From: G963422595 sp963422595
GTDB taxonomy: Bacteria; Pseudomonadota; Gammaproteobacteria; UBA4575
Reading direction: 5' to 3'
Assembly (NCBI GenBank): GCA_963422595.1
Contig: OY730298.1
Location: 434,001 to 498,000 of the forward strand
DNA length: 64,000 nucleotides
Shown here: piece by piece, positions 9,199-18,556 of the stretch
Layout: each line of letters starts with the position of its first letter
Position numbering within the stretch: the stretch's first letter is position 1
The notes under the pieces: model-generated
The model's database searches: none
The model's input: the letters and a program-made list of their open reading frames with translations, nothing else
Told to the model about the DNA's origin: nothing
Translations under genes and position numbers: made by a program

Positions 9199-10524
9199 TT
9201 AACTACTCAGGCTGCGTAGCAGATTTATGTAGTCGTTATCAATACGTACGTCGCTGTCACGTAAGGCGCCGATTTTTTTGCAGGCGTGTAATACCGTAGT
9301 ATGATCGCGTCCTCCGAAGGCATCACCAATTTCGGGTAAGCTATGGTTGGTTAATTCTTTTACTAATGACATTGCTATTTGTCGTGGTCTGGTAATAGAA
9401 CGGCTGCGCCGCGCGGATAACAAGTCAGATACGCGCATTTTGTAATATTCGGCAACCGTTTTTTGAATATTGTCTATGGTAACTAAGCGGTCTTGTGATG
9501 CCAGCAGGTCATGCAGGGCGTCCTTGGCGAATTCAAGTGTGATCGGGGTGCCGGTAAACTGGGCATTAGCGGTGACCCTACGCAGCGCTCCTTCGAGTTC
9601 CCGAATATTTGAGTGGATGCGGCTGCCGATGAAGAAAGCTACTTCCAGCGGTAGTTCTATATTTAATAACTCGGCTTTACGCTGCATGATGGCAACGCGA
9701 GTCTCCAGTTCAGGGGGTTCTATAGCTTGGGTTAAACCCCAGCCAAAACGGGATTTTAATCTTTCCTCTAAACCGTCCACTTCTTTTGGGTATCGATCAC
9801 AAGTCAGAATGACTTGTCGCTGGTTTTCCAGTAACGTGTTGAAGGTGTGGAAGAATTCTTCCTGCGAGCGTTCTTTCCCAGCGAAAAATTGAATGTCGTC
9901 GATTAATAAGATGTCTACTGATCGATAATAGTGTTTGAATTCGCTAATCGTATTGTGTCGTAAGGCTTTGACCATGTCCGCCACAAAGCGCTCGGAGTGT
10001 AAATATCTGGTTTTCGCGACCGCATCGTTGGTTAGTATATGGTTGCCGATGGCGTGTAGTAAATGGGTTTTTCCCAGCCCCACGCCACCATAGATCAGTA
10101 ACGGGTTGTAGGCTTTGCCTGGATGGCTCGCTACTTGTAGCGCGGCTGCCTTGGGTAATTGATTCGATTTTCCTTCCACGAAGGTGTCAAAGGTGAAATT
10201 CGGGTTAAGATTGCAGGTGAGCCTTTGCGGTTTCGCTACGGGAGCTTCTGCCACTGTTTGAGTTTGTAGGGCACTACGGTCATTACTGCCGATTTCTAAG
10301 GTGATATGATTGTTCCCGGAGATATTATCCGCGGGAATCAGTTCTTTAATGTGATCCAGGACGTGGCCACGTACCCAGTCCAGAATGAATCGATTTGGCG
10401 CCAGCAGGACCAGTCCATCATCACGCTCAACTGCATGTAGTGGCCGTATCCAGGTATTGAGCTGCTGCTCGGTTAATCTGGATTCAAGCTGGTGTACACA
10501 TGCTTCCCAAAGGATGCTGGTCAT
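9199..10524 (-). CDS. dnaA: Chromosomal replication initiator DnaA
   Basis: AAA+ protein that binds DnaA boxes and opens oriC. Walker A GGVGLGKTHLLHAIGN, Walker B LLIDDIQFFAGK, and the domain IV DNA-binding signature FGGRDHTTVLHACKKI are all present. The frame is open upstream to 10722, but the family N-terminus is MTSILWEACVHQLESRL, so I start at ATG 10524, giving 441 aa. The 66 extra codons upstream have no domain I character and would overlap the rpmH promoter. First gene of dnaA-dnaN-recF-gyrB. Confidence 0.97.
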   Translation of the reverse strand: MTSILWEACVHQLESRLTEQQLNTWIRPLHAVERDDGLVLLAPNRFILDWVRGHVLDHIKELIPADNISGNNHITLEIGSNDRSALQTQTVAEAPVAKPQRLTCNLNPNFTFDTFVEGKSNQLPKAAALQVASHPGKAYNPLLIYGGVGLGKTHLLHAIGNHILTNDAVAKTRYLHSERFVADMVKALRHNTISEFKHYYRSVDILLIDDIQFFAGKERSQEEFFHTFNTLLENQRQVILTCDRYPKEVDGLEERLKSRFGWGLTQAIEPPELETRVAIMQRKAELLNIELPLEVAFFIGSRIHSNIRELEGALRRVTANAQFTGTPITLEFAKDALHDLLASQDRLVTIDNIQKTVAEYYKMRVSDLLSARRSRSITRPRQIAMSLVKELTNHSLPEIGDAFGGRDHTTVLHACKKIGALRDSDVRIDNDYINLLRSLSS

Positions 10525-10647
10525 GTATCGGACTCCAATGTTTTGGATGCTATAAAGGCTTTGCGCACGCGGAACAACAACTGCATGTTCAACAAGTCTA
10601 TCCAGTAGCGGGATTGTAATCCACTGTTTAATGTTAGAAGATAATCG

Positions 10648-10676
10648 TTGACAAATGTAAGTAGGGCGACTATTTT
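10648..10676 (+). promoter_or_regulatory. Predicted sigma-70 promoter of rpmH
   Basis: TTGACA (10648-10653), a 17-base spacer, then TATTTT (10671-10676). This puts the start of transcription near 10683, about 45 bases before the rpmH GTG. It is the best promoter match in the dnaA-rpmH gap. The same 203-bp gap must also hold the dnaA promoter on the other strand, for which I see only a weak candidate (TTGTTC, 17 bases, TATAGC; about 10549-10577). Confidence 0.6.
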
Positions 10677-10727
10677 TGCGCACCTTATTAAGACTTTTCT
10701 CTAAGCACTTAAAACTTAGCACAGCTT

Positions 10728-10862
10728 GTGAAACGAACCTATCAACCCAGCAACTTAAAACGTGCGCGTACCCACGGCTTCAGGGCGAGAATGAAGACCA
10801 GAAGTGGTCGTGCGATAATCAATGCCCGCCGCGCGCGAGGACGTGCGCGTTTATGCCCGTAG
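10728..10862 (+). CDS. rpmH: 50S ribosomal protein L34
   Basis: 44-residue highly basic ribosomal protein. The translation MKRTYQPSNLKRARTHGF, continuing through ARMKTRSGR and ending ARGRARLCP, is unmistakable L34. The start codon is GTG at 10728 and the stop is TAG at 10860-10862. It lies divergently from dnaA and directly before rnpA, the standard bacterial arrangement. Confidence 0.97.
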   Translation: MKRTYQPSNLKRARTHGFRARMKTRSGRAIINARRARGRARLCP

Positions 10863-10866
10863 CTCT

Positions 10867-11220
10867 TTGTCTGTAGGATGCTGCTCGTTTACTCATCGTG
10901 AAAGGCTACGCACCGCGGGCCAGTTTCAAAGGGTCTTTGATCGGGCCACGAAATCAGGCCGCGGAGTTTTTCTCGTACTATCCAGAGAGAACCAGGTTGG
11001 TTATCCGCGTTTGGGCATAATGATAGCGAAACGCAAGCTAAGGCGCGCGGTTGATAGAAATTTAGCAAGAAGGATAGTCCGGGAAAGTTTTCGCCTGAAT
11101 AAGACCACGTTGCCCACAAGTGACTTTGTGGTAATTTTAAGGCGGCCTGTCACCACTGTGCAGCGAGATCAATGCAGACGACAGTTGATAATGCTTTGGA
11201 AATCATTTGCTAAATCATGA
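10867..11220 (+). CDS. rnpA: Ribonuclease P protein component
   Basis: Protein cofactor of RNase P, which trims the 5' leader of precursor tRNAs. The core is recognisable: HRERLRTAGQFQRVF near the N-terminus, then the basic RNR-type motif DRNLARRIVRESFR and the strand SDFVVILRR. The start is uncertain. TTG 10867 gives 117 aa (E. coli has 119) and begins just after the rpmH stop. ATG 10822 would overlap rpmH by 41 bases and add 15 residues. The stop overlaps yidD (ATGA). Confidence 0.92.
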   Translation: MSVGCCSFTHRERLRTAGQFQRVFDRATKSGRGVFLVLSRENQVGYPRLGIMIAKRKLRRAVDRNLARRIVRESFRLNKTTLPTSDFVVILRRPVTTVQRDQCRRQLIMLWKSFAKS

Positions 11221-11456
11221 GTTCAGTTATCAGCAAACTTATTATCGGTGGTATTAAAATATACCGTTTTGTATTGAGTCCATGGGTTGGAAATCACTGT
11301 CGGTTTTATCCCACCTGTTCCGCTTATGCCATCGACGCTATACGGCAACATGGTAGCTGCTACGGAAGTTGGCTTGCTATCAAACGCCTCGCTCGTTGTC
11401 ACCCGTGGCATCCGGGCGGGATAGATCCGGTACCAAGAGGTAAACAGCATGGATAA
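11217..11456 (+). CDS. yidD: Membrane protein insertion efficiency factor YidD
   Basis: Small 79-aa protein that aids YidC-dependent insertion. Family hallmarks are IKIYRFVLSPWVGNHCRF, YPTCSAYAIDAIRQHG and RCHPWHPGGIDPVP, with conserved cysteines in the middle. The N-terminal part is amphipathic or hydrophobic. It overlaps rnpA by 4 bases and yidC by 8, so it is translated within the same operon. Confidence 0.95.
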   Translation: MSSVISKLIIGGIKIYRFVLSPWVGNHCRFYPTCSAYAIDAIRQHGSCYGSWLAIKRLARCHPWHPGGIDPVPRGKQHG

Positions 11457-13137
11457 CCAAAGGGTTTTTTTATATCTGGCGCTTGCCTTTGTACTGTATA
11501 TGATTTGGCTTACCTGGCAGCAGGAACAGGCGCCGTCACCAGCGGCGCAACCAGCTGCTGATGACCAGGCCAGCATAATCAATGCAGATATGATTGAGAA
11601 ATCCGCAGACCTGCCGGCACTGCCGGTGCCCGCAGACGCAAATCAGGCGCCGACGGAAATAATCCAGACCCGGGCAACCACGGACCAGAGCCAACGGATA
11701 CGTGTTAAAACCGACGTGCTGGACGTTATTATCGATACGCGAGGCGGCGATATTCGCCAGCTTGACTTGCCAACCTACCCGGTTTCACTAAAGGAACGAG
11801 ACCGGCCATTCCGGTTGTTGTATAGCGACAACCGTACTTATATTGTGCAATCAGGATTGCTGCATGACAAAACTGATGGCCGGCAAGTTGCGGGTTCTTT
11901 AGCGCCGACCCATAACCACGTCTACACGGCAGAGGGCCGTCACTATGAGCTGGCCGATGGCGAAGATAGTGTGGAGGTAAGGCTTTTTTGGACTGGTGAC
12001 AACAACGTTCAGGTAGAAAAGATATTTACGTTTCGACGCAACTCCTTTGTGTTTGACGTAACCCACCGGGTAATTAACCGGGGAACCTCGACCTGGGTTG
12101 GTCGGCAATACCAACAATTAAGGCATAGCCCGATTCCGGAAAATCGAAGTTGGTTACGCCTGCCGACGTACACCGGTACCGCCTATTACGATGGTGCTTA
12201 TCATAAACACTCATTTGATGACGTTGCAGAAGAACCGATCAGCATTAATGTAAAAGGCGGCTGGGTAGCCATGTTACAACACTATTTTGTATCCGCATGG
12301 ATCCCCGGTGACGAAGAGGAGAATCGCTTTTACAGTAAAAAAGTCAGAGCCGCTGGTGAGCGACAGCTGTTAATAGGAATATTATCTGCACCCAAAAGCG
12401 TTCAACCAAACGCTTCCGCCGAGTTTAAGAGACGCCTGTATGCGGGTCCAAAGCTTCAGCATCGAATGGAGAAAATCACCGAAGGGCTGGATCTGAGCGT
12501 AGACTACGGCATGTTTTCTATACTCTCAAAGCCGTTATTCTGGTTGTTGGAATGGTTTCACAAACAGGTTGGTAACTGGGGCGTCGCAATCATTCTCGTG
12601 ACAGTGGTAGTGAAGCTGGTGTTTTTTAAGTTATCGGAGGCCAGCTATAAGTCAATGGCTCGTATGCGCAAAATTCAACCCAGATTTCAAGCGTTGCGTG
12701 AACGCTACGCCAACGACAAACAAAAGCTGAATCAGGCCGTAATGGAGATGTATAAAAAAGAAAAAATAAATCCACTTGGGGGGTGTTTGCCGATCCTGGT
12801 ACAAATGCCGGTTTTTCTGGCGTTATATTGGGTATTGGTCGAAAGCGTTGAGTTACGACAAGCCCCCTTCATGCTGTGGATCCACGATCTCTCCATACGT
12901 GATCCGATCTTTGTGCTGCCGTTGTTAATGGGGATTAGCATGTATATACAATTTAAGCTGAATCCTACCCCCCCTGATCCTATGCAAGCCAAAATATTTG
13001 CCATGATGCCGATTATGATGACCGTATTTATGGCATTTTTCCCGGCGGGTTTAGTATTGTATTGGCTGATGAATAATATTCTGTCAATCGCCCAACAATA
13101 CGTCATTACCAGGCGCATAGAAAAGCAGGCCTACTGA
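11449..13137 (+). CDS. yidC: Membrane protein insertase YidC
   Basis: Inserts and folds inner-membrane proteins, alone or with Sec. 562 aa. The N-terminal membrane anchor is RVFLYLALAFVLYMIWLTW, followed by the large periplasmic beta domain (about residues 60-345). The conserved five-helix core has WGVAIILVTVVVKLVFF, then KEKINPLGGCLPILVQMPVFLA, and ends with YVITRRIEK. This architecture is the Gram-negative YidC type. Confidence 0.97.
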   Translation: MDNQRVFLYLALAFVLYMIWLTWQQEQAPSPAAQPAADDQASIINADMIEKSADLPALPVPADANQAPTEIIQTRATTDQSQRIRVKTDVLDVIIDTRGGDIRQLDLPTYPVSLKERDRPFRLLYSDNRTYIVQSGLLHDKTDGRQVAGSLAPTHNHVYTAEGRHYELADGEDSVEVRLFWTGDNNVQVEKIFTFRRNSFVFDVTHRVINRGTSTWVGRQYQQLRHSPIPENRSWLRLPTYTGTAYYDGAYHKHSFDDVAEEPISINVKGGWVAMLQHYFVSAWIPGDEEENRFYSKKVRAAGERQLLIGILSAPKSVQPNASAEFKRRLYAGPKLQHRMEKITEGLDLSVDYGMFSILSKPLFWLLEWFHKQVGNWGVAIILVTVVVKLVFFKLSEASYKSMARMRKIQPRFQALRERYANDKQKLNQAVMEMYKKEKINPLGGCLPILVQMPVFLALYWVLVESVELRQAPFMLWIHDLSIRDPIFVLPLLMGISMYIQFKLNPTPPDPMQAKIFAMMPIMMTVFMAFFPAGLVLYWLMNNILSIAQQYVITRRIEKQAY

Positions 13138-13168
13138 AGACTGCGCTCAGGTTAGTTACAGGGCGTTC

Positions 13169-14515
13169 GTGTCGTTCAGCGCGTCAACTCAACCGGATGA
13201 ACCCATCTGTGCCGTCGCCACGCCGTTGGGCCGCGGCGCGTTAGCCATAGTGCGCTTATCCGGATATCAGGCCTTAAAAATTGCCACCAGAGTTACACGC
13301 CGGGACTTACCCCCGCGCCAGGCCACGTGCGCAAATTTTTATGCCGACGATGATGGACTTATTGACCAGGGCATTGCCATTTACTTTCAGTCACCGGCGT
13401 CGTTTACCGGCGAGGACCTGGTGGAGTTTCATTGTCATGGCAACCCGGTGGTATCTGGTTTACTGCTGAAAACCTTGTGCGCGCATGGCTCGCGCATGGC
13501 CTCGCCCGGGGAGTTTAGCTTGCGCGCGTTTATCAACAACAAAATTGATTTAACCCAGGCCGAGGCAATAGCCGACCTGATCAACAGCACCACGGAACAG
13601 AATGCGCGTACTGCCGCGCGCTCGTTACAAGGCGCGTTTTCCGCTCGTATTGAAGAAGTGCTGGACAAACTTGTGGAAATCCGCATCCACGTGGAAGCGC
13701 ATCTGGATTTTGCGGATGAAGCGATCGACGTGCAACAGGTTAAACAAATACACGGCAAACTCACCGAGCTGGATTTGCAGCTGACAGAACTATCCGCTCA
13801 GGCACGCCGTGGCGAACGCTTACAAACCGGCGCCACTATCGCCATCGCCGGGGTGCCCAATACCGGCAAGTCGAGTCTGTTTAATGCGTTAGCGCAAAGC
13901 GAAATTGCCATCGTCACCGACATTCCGGGCACCACGCGTGATCCATTAAGTGCCGATATTGATATCCGCGGTATGCCGGTACGGTTGATCGACACCGCGG
14001 GTCTGCGCGAGACTAAAGATGCGGTCGAAATTAAAGGCATTCAGCGTGCCTGGCAAGCCGTATCACAGGCAGACATTATTTTATGGTTGGTGGACGCCTC
14101 GCAAGCAGAGACGGAACCCAGTGTTCCCGACAATGTTGATGAAAATAAACTGCTTTGGGTGCACAATAAAATTGATCTGACGCGCATACAACCAGGTATT
14201 CAGGCCAACCATATCTATGTATCCGCCAGCACCAAAGCCGGGCTGCAACATTTGCTTGAGGGAATCATCAACCGACTACACGGCAGTGAGCAGGGTGACA
14301 CGCCGTTTCTTGCGCGCCGCCGTCACTTGATCGATCTGCAACGCGCCCAGGAAAATATTCAGCTGGCACTGCAACGCATGACTGGCAGCATCGATCTGGA
14401 ACTGGTGGCGGAAGAATTACGTATGGCGCAACAAGCCCTGCGGGAAATTACCGGCGCCGTAACCGCCGATGATCTGCTCGGGCGAATCTTCAGTGAATTT
14501 TGCATCGGTAAATAG
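13169..14515 (+). CDS. mnmE: tRNA modification GTPase MnmE
   Basis: With MnmG, makes the 5-carboxymethylaminomethyl modification of wobble U34 in several tRNAs. 448 aa. The N-terminal formyl-THF-binding domain begins DEPICAVATPLGRGALAIVRLSG. The inserted G domain has G1 GVPNTGKSSLFN, the DIPGTTRD loop, DTAGLRET and NKID, and the C-terminus is the invariant CIGK. The start is GTG 13169. The gene is 31 bases after yidC and 139 bases before mnmG, its functional partner. Confidence 0.97.
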   Translation: MSFSASTQPDEPICAVATPLGRGALAIVRLSGYQALKIATRVTRRDLPPRQATCANFYADDDGLIDQGIAIYFQSPASFTGEDLVEFHCHGNPVVSGLLLKTLCAHGSRMASPGEFSLRAFINNKIDLTQAEAIADLINSTTEQNARTAARSLQGAFSARIEEVLDKLVEIRIHVEAHLDFADEAIDVQQVKQIHGKLTELDLQLTELSAQARRGERLQTGATIAIAGVPNTGKSSLFNALAQSEIAIVTDIPGTTRDPLSADIDIRGMPVRLIDTAGLRETKDAVEIKGIQRAWQAVSQADIILWLVDASQAETEPSVPDNVDENKLLWVHNKIDLTRIQPGIQANHIYVSASTKAGLQHLLEGIINRLHGSEQGDTPFLARRRHLIDLQRAQENIQLALQRMTGSIDLELVAEELRMAQQALREITGAVTADDLLGRIFSEFCIGK

Positions 14516-14654
14516 TCGAATCGTGACGTCGGCCTGGTTATAATGCCGCATGGCGATGGCGTTTTTAGAATAATCCGCTTATCGGTAACGCTATTGTAAC
14601 CGCGCCGGCGTGCTGACGGCAATCTCAATCAGCAGGGGGTCCAGTAAGGGGTCA

Positions 14655-16568
14655 ATGAGTAACAGCGATCAAACATATGACGTTATCGTAGTAGGCGGTG
14701 GGCACGCCGGCACCGAAGCCGCGCTGGCCGCCGCACGCATCGGCTGTGACACGTTATTGGTCACGCATAACGTCGAGACGCTTGGACAGATGAGCTGTAA
14801 CCCCGCCATTGGCGGTATCGGCAAGAGCCATCTGGTCAAAGAGATTGACGCCATGGGTGGTGCTATGGCCCTGGCCGCGGACGCTGCCGGTATACAGTTT
14901 CGCATTCTCAATTCCAGCAAAGGCCCGGCGGTGCGCGCGACGCGTGCACAGGCCGATCGCGGGCTTTATAAAGCCGCTATCCGTGCGCGTCTGGAGAAGC
15001 AAAAAAATCTGCGGATTTTTCAACAGGTCGTTGATGGTTTAATCATCCAGGGCGAGCATATCTACGGTGTGACGATGCCCGGCGGCATCAGATTTTACGC
15101 CCAGGCGACGGTATTAACCACCGGCACTTTCTTAAGCGGCAGAATCCACGTCGGTGACACCAATTATGCAGCTGGCCGTGCTGGGGACCCGCCGGCACTG
15201 GCACTGGCGCGGTGCCTGCGAGAATTGCCATTTCGCAGTGGTCGCCTGAAGACAGGTACGCCCCCGCGCATTGATGGTCGCAGCGTGGATTACACGCGCA
15301 CCACCGTACAGTCTGGTGATACACCTACACCGGTATTTTCGTTTATGGGGAGCACCACGCCGCACCCGCGACAAGTGAACTGTCATATCACCCACACCAA
15401 TAAAACCACGCATGAGATTATTCAACAAAGCCTGCATCTGTCACCTATGCACAATGGCAACGCTGATAGTACCGGCCCGCGTTATTGCCCCTCCATAGAA
15501 GACAAGGTCACGCGCTTTGCGGAGCGCACCCGGCACCAAATTTTTATTGAGCCAGAAGGGCTGCAAACTCACGAAATATATCCCAATGGCATTTCCACCA
15601 GCCTGCCATACGAGATCCAACGTGAATTCGTTCGTTCTATAAAAGGATTTGAAAACGCACATATCACGCGCCCCGGCTATGCCATCGAATATGATTTTTT
15701 TGACCCCCGGGGATTGCGGGCAAGTCTGGAAACAAAAGCCATCAAAGGCCTGTATTTCGCGGGCCAGATTAATGGCACTACTGGTTATGAAGAAGCTGCT
15801 GCGCAAGGTCTGGTCGCGGGCATCAATGCTGCCAGACAAGTGCGCGACAAGGCCGCCTGGATTGCGCGTCGTGATGAAGCCTACATCGGCGTGATGATTG
15901 ACGACCTGGTAACCTGTGGCACCCAGGAACCCTACCGTATGTTTACGAGTCGCGCTGAATACAGGTTAATCTTACGCCAGGACAATGCTGATTTGCGGCT
16001 TAGCGAGACCGCGCGTAAGCTGGGTTGTCTATCTGATGCCCAATGGCAGGTATTTGTTGCCAAGCGCGATGCCATTGAAACACACACCCGGCGGCTGCAA
16101 GGTATTTATCTTCGACCAGCTGCAATTGACGCGCTGCGATGCAAAGCAACCTCAGGTACGGAACGCAAACGTCCGCCCAGCCGTCAGACTGGCGAGCATA
16201 GCCTGTACGCATTATTACGCCGACCGGAAATCAGCTTGCAGAACCTGCGGGAATTAACCAACCACGAGCTTGATGAGATTACGCATGAAGTGGGAGAACA
16301 ACTTGAGATCCAGGCCAAATATGCAGGCTACATAGTGCGTCAGGCGGCGCAAGTACGACGACTGGCGCGACAAGAGGACGTAAAGCTACCAGAAGACTTG
16401 AATTACGCCACGGTGACGGGTTTATCCAATGAAGCGAAACAAAAATTCCTGGAAGTGCGACCACTAACCATCGGCCAGGCGGCGAGAATATCCGGCATTA
16501 CGCCATCAGCGATTTCACTATTACTGGTACATTTGAAAACCAACGGGCTGGTCAGGCGCAGCGCTTAA
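14655..16568 (+). CDS. mnmG: tRNA uridine-5-carboxymethylaminomethyl modification enzyme MnmG
   Basis: FAD enzyme working with MnmE on U34 of tRNA. The FAD-binding motif VIVVGGGHAGTEAA follows the start, and CNPAIGGIGKSHLVKEIDA, GRLKTGTPPR and the C-terminal helical domain are present. I start at ATG 14655, which has AAGGGG 6 bases upstream. The frame stays open to 14610, but those 15 residues do not look like the family. Length is 637 aa. rsmG, which normally follows, is absent. Confidence 0.96.
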   Translation: MSNSDQTYDVIVVGGGHAGTEAALAAARIGCDTLLVTHNVETLGQMSCNPAIGGIGKSHLVKEIDAMGGAMALAADAAGIQFRILNSSKGPAVRATRAQADRGLYKAAIRARLEKQKNLRIFQQVVDGLIIQGEHIYGVTMPGGIRFYAQATVLTTGTFLSGRIHVGDTNYAAGRAGDPPALALARCLRELPFRSGRLKTGTPPRIDGRSVDYTRTTVQSGDTPTPVFSFMGSTTPHPRQVNCHITHTNKTTHEIIQQSLHLSPMHNGNADSTGPRYCPSIEDKVTRFAERTRHQIFIEPEGLQTHEIYPNGISTSLPYEIQREFVRSIKGFENAHITRPGYAIEYDFFDPRGLRASLETKAIKGLYFAGQINGTTGYEEAAAQGLVAGINAARQVRDKAAWIARRDEAYIGVMIDDLVTCGTQEPYRMFTSRAEYRLILRQDNADLRLSETARKLGCLSDAQWQVFVAKRDAIETHTRRLQGIYLRPAAIDALRCKATSGTERKRPPSRQTGEHSLYALLRRPEISLQNLRELTNHELDEITHEVGEQLEIQAKYAGYIVRQAAQVRRLARQEDVKLPEDLNYATVTGLSNEAKQKFLEVRPLTIGQAARISGITPSAISLLLVHLKTNGLVRRSA

Positions 16569-16708
16569 ATGAGTGCTGAAAACCTTCGGAATTACAGACG
16601 CGGGTATAAAAAGCCATTTACATAACCACTGGTCATTCATTAAAATGCACGGGCACATTACCAACTAATACCGGACAGGCAAACGCGATACCAATCTGGC
16701 GGACGGTT
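16569..16708 (+). other. mnmG-parA gap where rsmG is normally found
   Basis: 140 bp. An ATG sits directly on the mnmG stop (16569) and opens a frame of only 18 codons (MSAENLRNYRRGYKKPFT) before a stop. It has no resemblance to RsmG that I can see. The remainder must hold the parA ribosome-binding region. It may be the scar of an rsmG loss. Confidence 0.4.
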
Positions 16709-17527
16709 ATGCAGGCTAAAATAATCTCCGTTACCAATCAAAAAGGTGGTGTAGGCAAAACCACTACAGCCGTTAATCTGGCGGCCTGCATGTTTGCGAC
16801 CGGGCACGCGACGTTACTTATAGACTTAGATCCGCAAGGCAACGCCACCATGAGTTCTGGCGTGGACAAGGCAGCCGTAAAAAAAACCACGGCCCAAGTG
16901 TTACTCATGCAAGCAACCGTGCGCGAGTGCACTGTTTATAGCACCAAAGGCGGTTATGACTTAATACCGGGGAACGAACAACTCACCTTTGCTGAAGTGA
17001 AATTGCTGGAAATTCGTGGACGCGAATTCAAACTGCGCGAGGCCTTGCGGGAAATCAGCGAGCAATACGAATATATTTTTATTGACTGTCCGCCTTCACT
17101 GAATATGCTTACCGTAAACGGTTTAGTTGCCGCCGACAGTGTCATCATTCCAACGCAGTGCGAGTACTACGCCTTAGAAGGGTTATCTGCGCTAACCCAT
17201 ACGATAGAACGTATATGCATGACTGCCAACCCAAAACTTAACATTAAAGGGCTGTTACGCACCATGTTTGATTCACGCAATAATCTGGCTAATGACGTAT
17301 CCGCGCAACTGGTAGCGCATTTTGGCGATAGTGTTTACCACACCATTATCCCCCGCAACGTCACTCTGGCCGAAGCACCCAGCCATGGGTTACCAGTGTT
17401 ACTATATGACAAACACGCTCGTGGGGCACTGGCGTATCAGGCCTTGGCGGGCGAAATTCTACGTCGTGACGCAGTACCAATAATCGCCGCCCCTTCACCA
17501 CCGGGCTGCACCCAGAGCGACGTATAA
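16709..17527 (+). CDS. parA: Chromosome partitioning ATPase ParA
   Basis: Walker-type ATPase (Soj/ParA) that moves ParB-parS complexes during chromosome segregation. 272 aa. The deviant Walker A KGGVGKTTTAVNLA is at residues 11-24, DLDPQGNATMS follows, and the Walker B region is YIFIDCPPSLNMLTVNG. No N-terminal DNA-binding extension is present, so it is the chromosomal type Ib form. It precedes parB by 2 bases, and two parS sites lie in recF. Confidence 0.97.
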   Translation: MQAKIISVTNQKGGVGKTTTAVNLAACMFATGHATLLIDLDPQGNATMSSGVDKAAVKKTTAQVLLMQATVRECTVYSTKGGYDLIPGNEQLTFAEVKLLEIRGREFKLREALREISEQYEYIFIDCPPSLNMLTVNGLVAADSVIIPTQCEYYALEGLSALTHTIERICMTANPKLNIKGLLRTMFDSRNNLANDVSAQLVAHFGDSVYHTIIPRNVTLAEAPSHGLPVLLYDKHARGALAYQALAGEILRRDAVPIIAAPSPPGCTQSDV

Positions 17528-17529
17528 TC

Positions 17530-18402
17530 ATGCTGAAAAAAAAGCGTGGCTTAGGTGCATTAGGCGTAGACGTTCTAATGAGCGCGATTCAGGCCGAGGC
17601 CTCTGTCGGGACTACAGAAAAATCGCTACAGCAGCTACCCGTTGAAATGATACACCAGAGCCCATATCAACCCAGGCAAACAATAGCGCCCGAAGCATTG
17701 CAGACATTGGCCGATTCGATACGCCAACAGGGCATAGTACAACCGATAGTGGTACGCAGGATCGCGGATGAGTATCAGCTCATCGCCGGTGAGCGACGCT
17801 GGCGTGCTGCGCAACAGGCAGGTTTACAAGAGATCCCGGCGGTTATTAAAGACGTCAGCGACCAGGAAGCTGCGGCCATTGCCCTGATTGAAAACGTGCA
17901 GCGTGAAGACCTGAATGCGCTTGAAGAGGCCCAGGCGTTTACCAGCCTCATCGAAAAATTTCATCTTACCCATCAGGAGATTGGTAAAGTGGTGGGTCGC
18001 TCGCGAGCGGCAGTAAGTAACAGCTTGCGACTGTTGGCACTTGCGGAGCCCGTAAAAGAGATGTTACACCAGGGCCAGATAGAGATGGGTCATGCGCGCG
18101 CGTTGTTGGCGTTGGATAAAACCGATCAAATAAATTACGCGCGCGTCATCGTGCGGCGTCAGCTCTCGGTGCGTGCCGCCGAAGGCCTGATTAAGCGGAC
18201 GCCGGGAAAAAATGTAAAGCAAGCCGGCGCCACCAGCCATGCGGATCCAGACGTCCTGCGGTTGGAACAAAGGCTGTCGGATCGGCTGGGCGCCAGCGTT
18301 TCGATCCGGCATAGCCGCGATAGTAGCGGGCACGTGCGGATTCGCTATACCAGCCTTGATGAGCTGGAGGGAATCGTCAGCCGACTGGCGCCCAGGACAT
18401 GA
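17530..18402 (+). CDS. parB: Chromosome partitioning protein ParB
   Basis: CTP-dependent clamp that loads at parS and spreads along DNA. 290 aa. The N-terminal ParB domain contains IHQSPYQPRQ, GIVQPIVVRR and GERRWRAAQQAGL, then IALIENVQREDLNALEEA, followed by the HTH region LTHQEIGKVVGRSRAAVSNSLRL (split across the motif) and a C-terminal dimerisation domain. It follows parA by 2 bases and is probably co-transcribed with it. Confidence 0.97.
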   Translation: MLKKKRGLGALGVDVLMSAIQAEASVGTTEKSLQQLPVEMIHQSPYQPRQTIAPEALQTLADSIRQQGIVQPIVVRRIADEYQLIAGERRWRAAQQAGLQEIPAVIKDVSDQEAAAIALIENVQREDLNALEEAQAFTSLIEKFHLTHQEIGKVVGRSRAAVSNSLRLLALAEPVKEMLHQGQIEMGHARALLALDKTDQINYARVIVRRQLSVRAAEGLIKRTPGKNVKQAGATSHADPDVLRLEQRLSDRLGASVSIRHSRDSSGHVRIRYTSLDELEGIVSRLAPRT

Positions 18403-18556
18403 TAATTTTGCCGAGCTGAAAACAACGCTAAATTTTTATCAACCCTATTGAGATTTTATGCCGCAAATTTTATACTGCGCGCCACTTGTGGAACATGGTG
18501 CGCAGACGTAACCGCTAAGCCGCGGCCACTGCTGTAGTCTGGATCGAAAATTAACC

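Noticed and set aside
10525..10722. 66-residue N-terminal extension of DnaA
   Set aside because: The family N-terminus begins at the ATG at 10524; the extension would cover the rpmH promoter and has no domain features.
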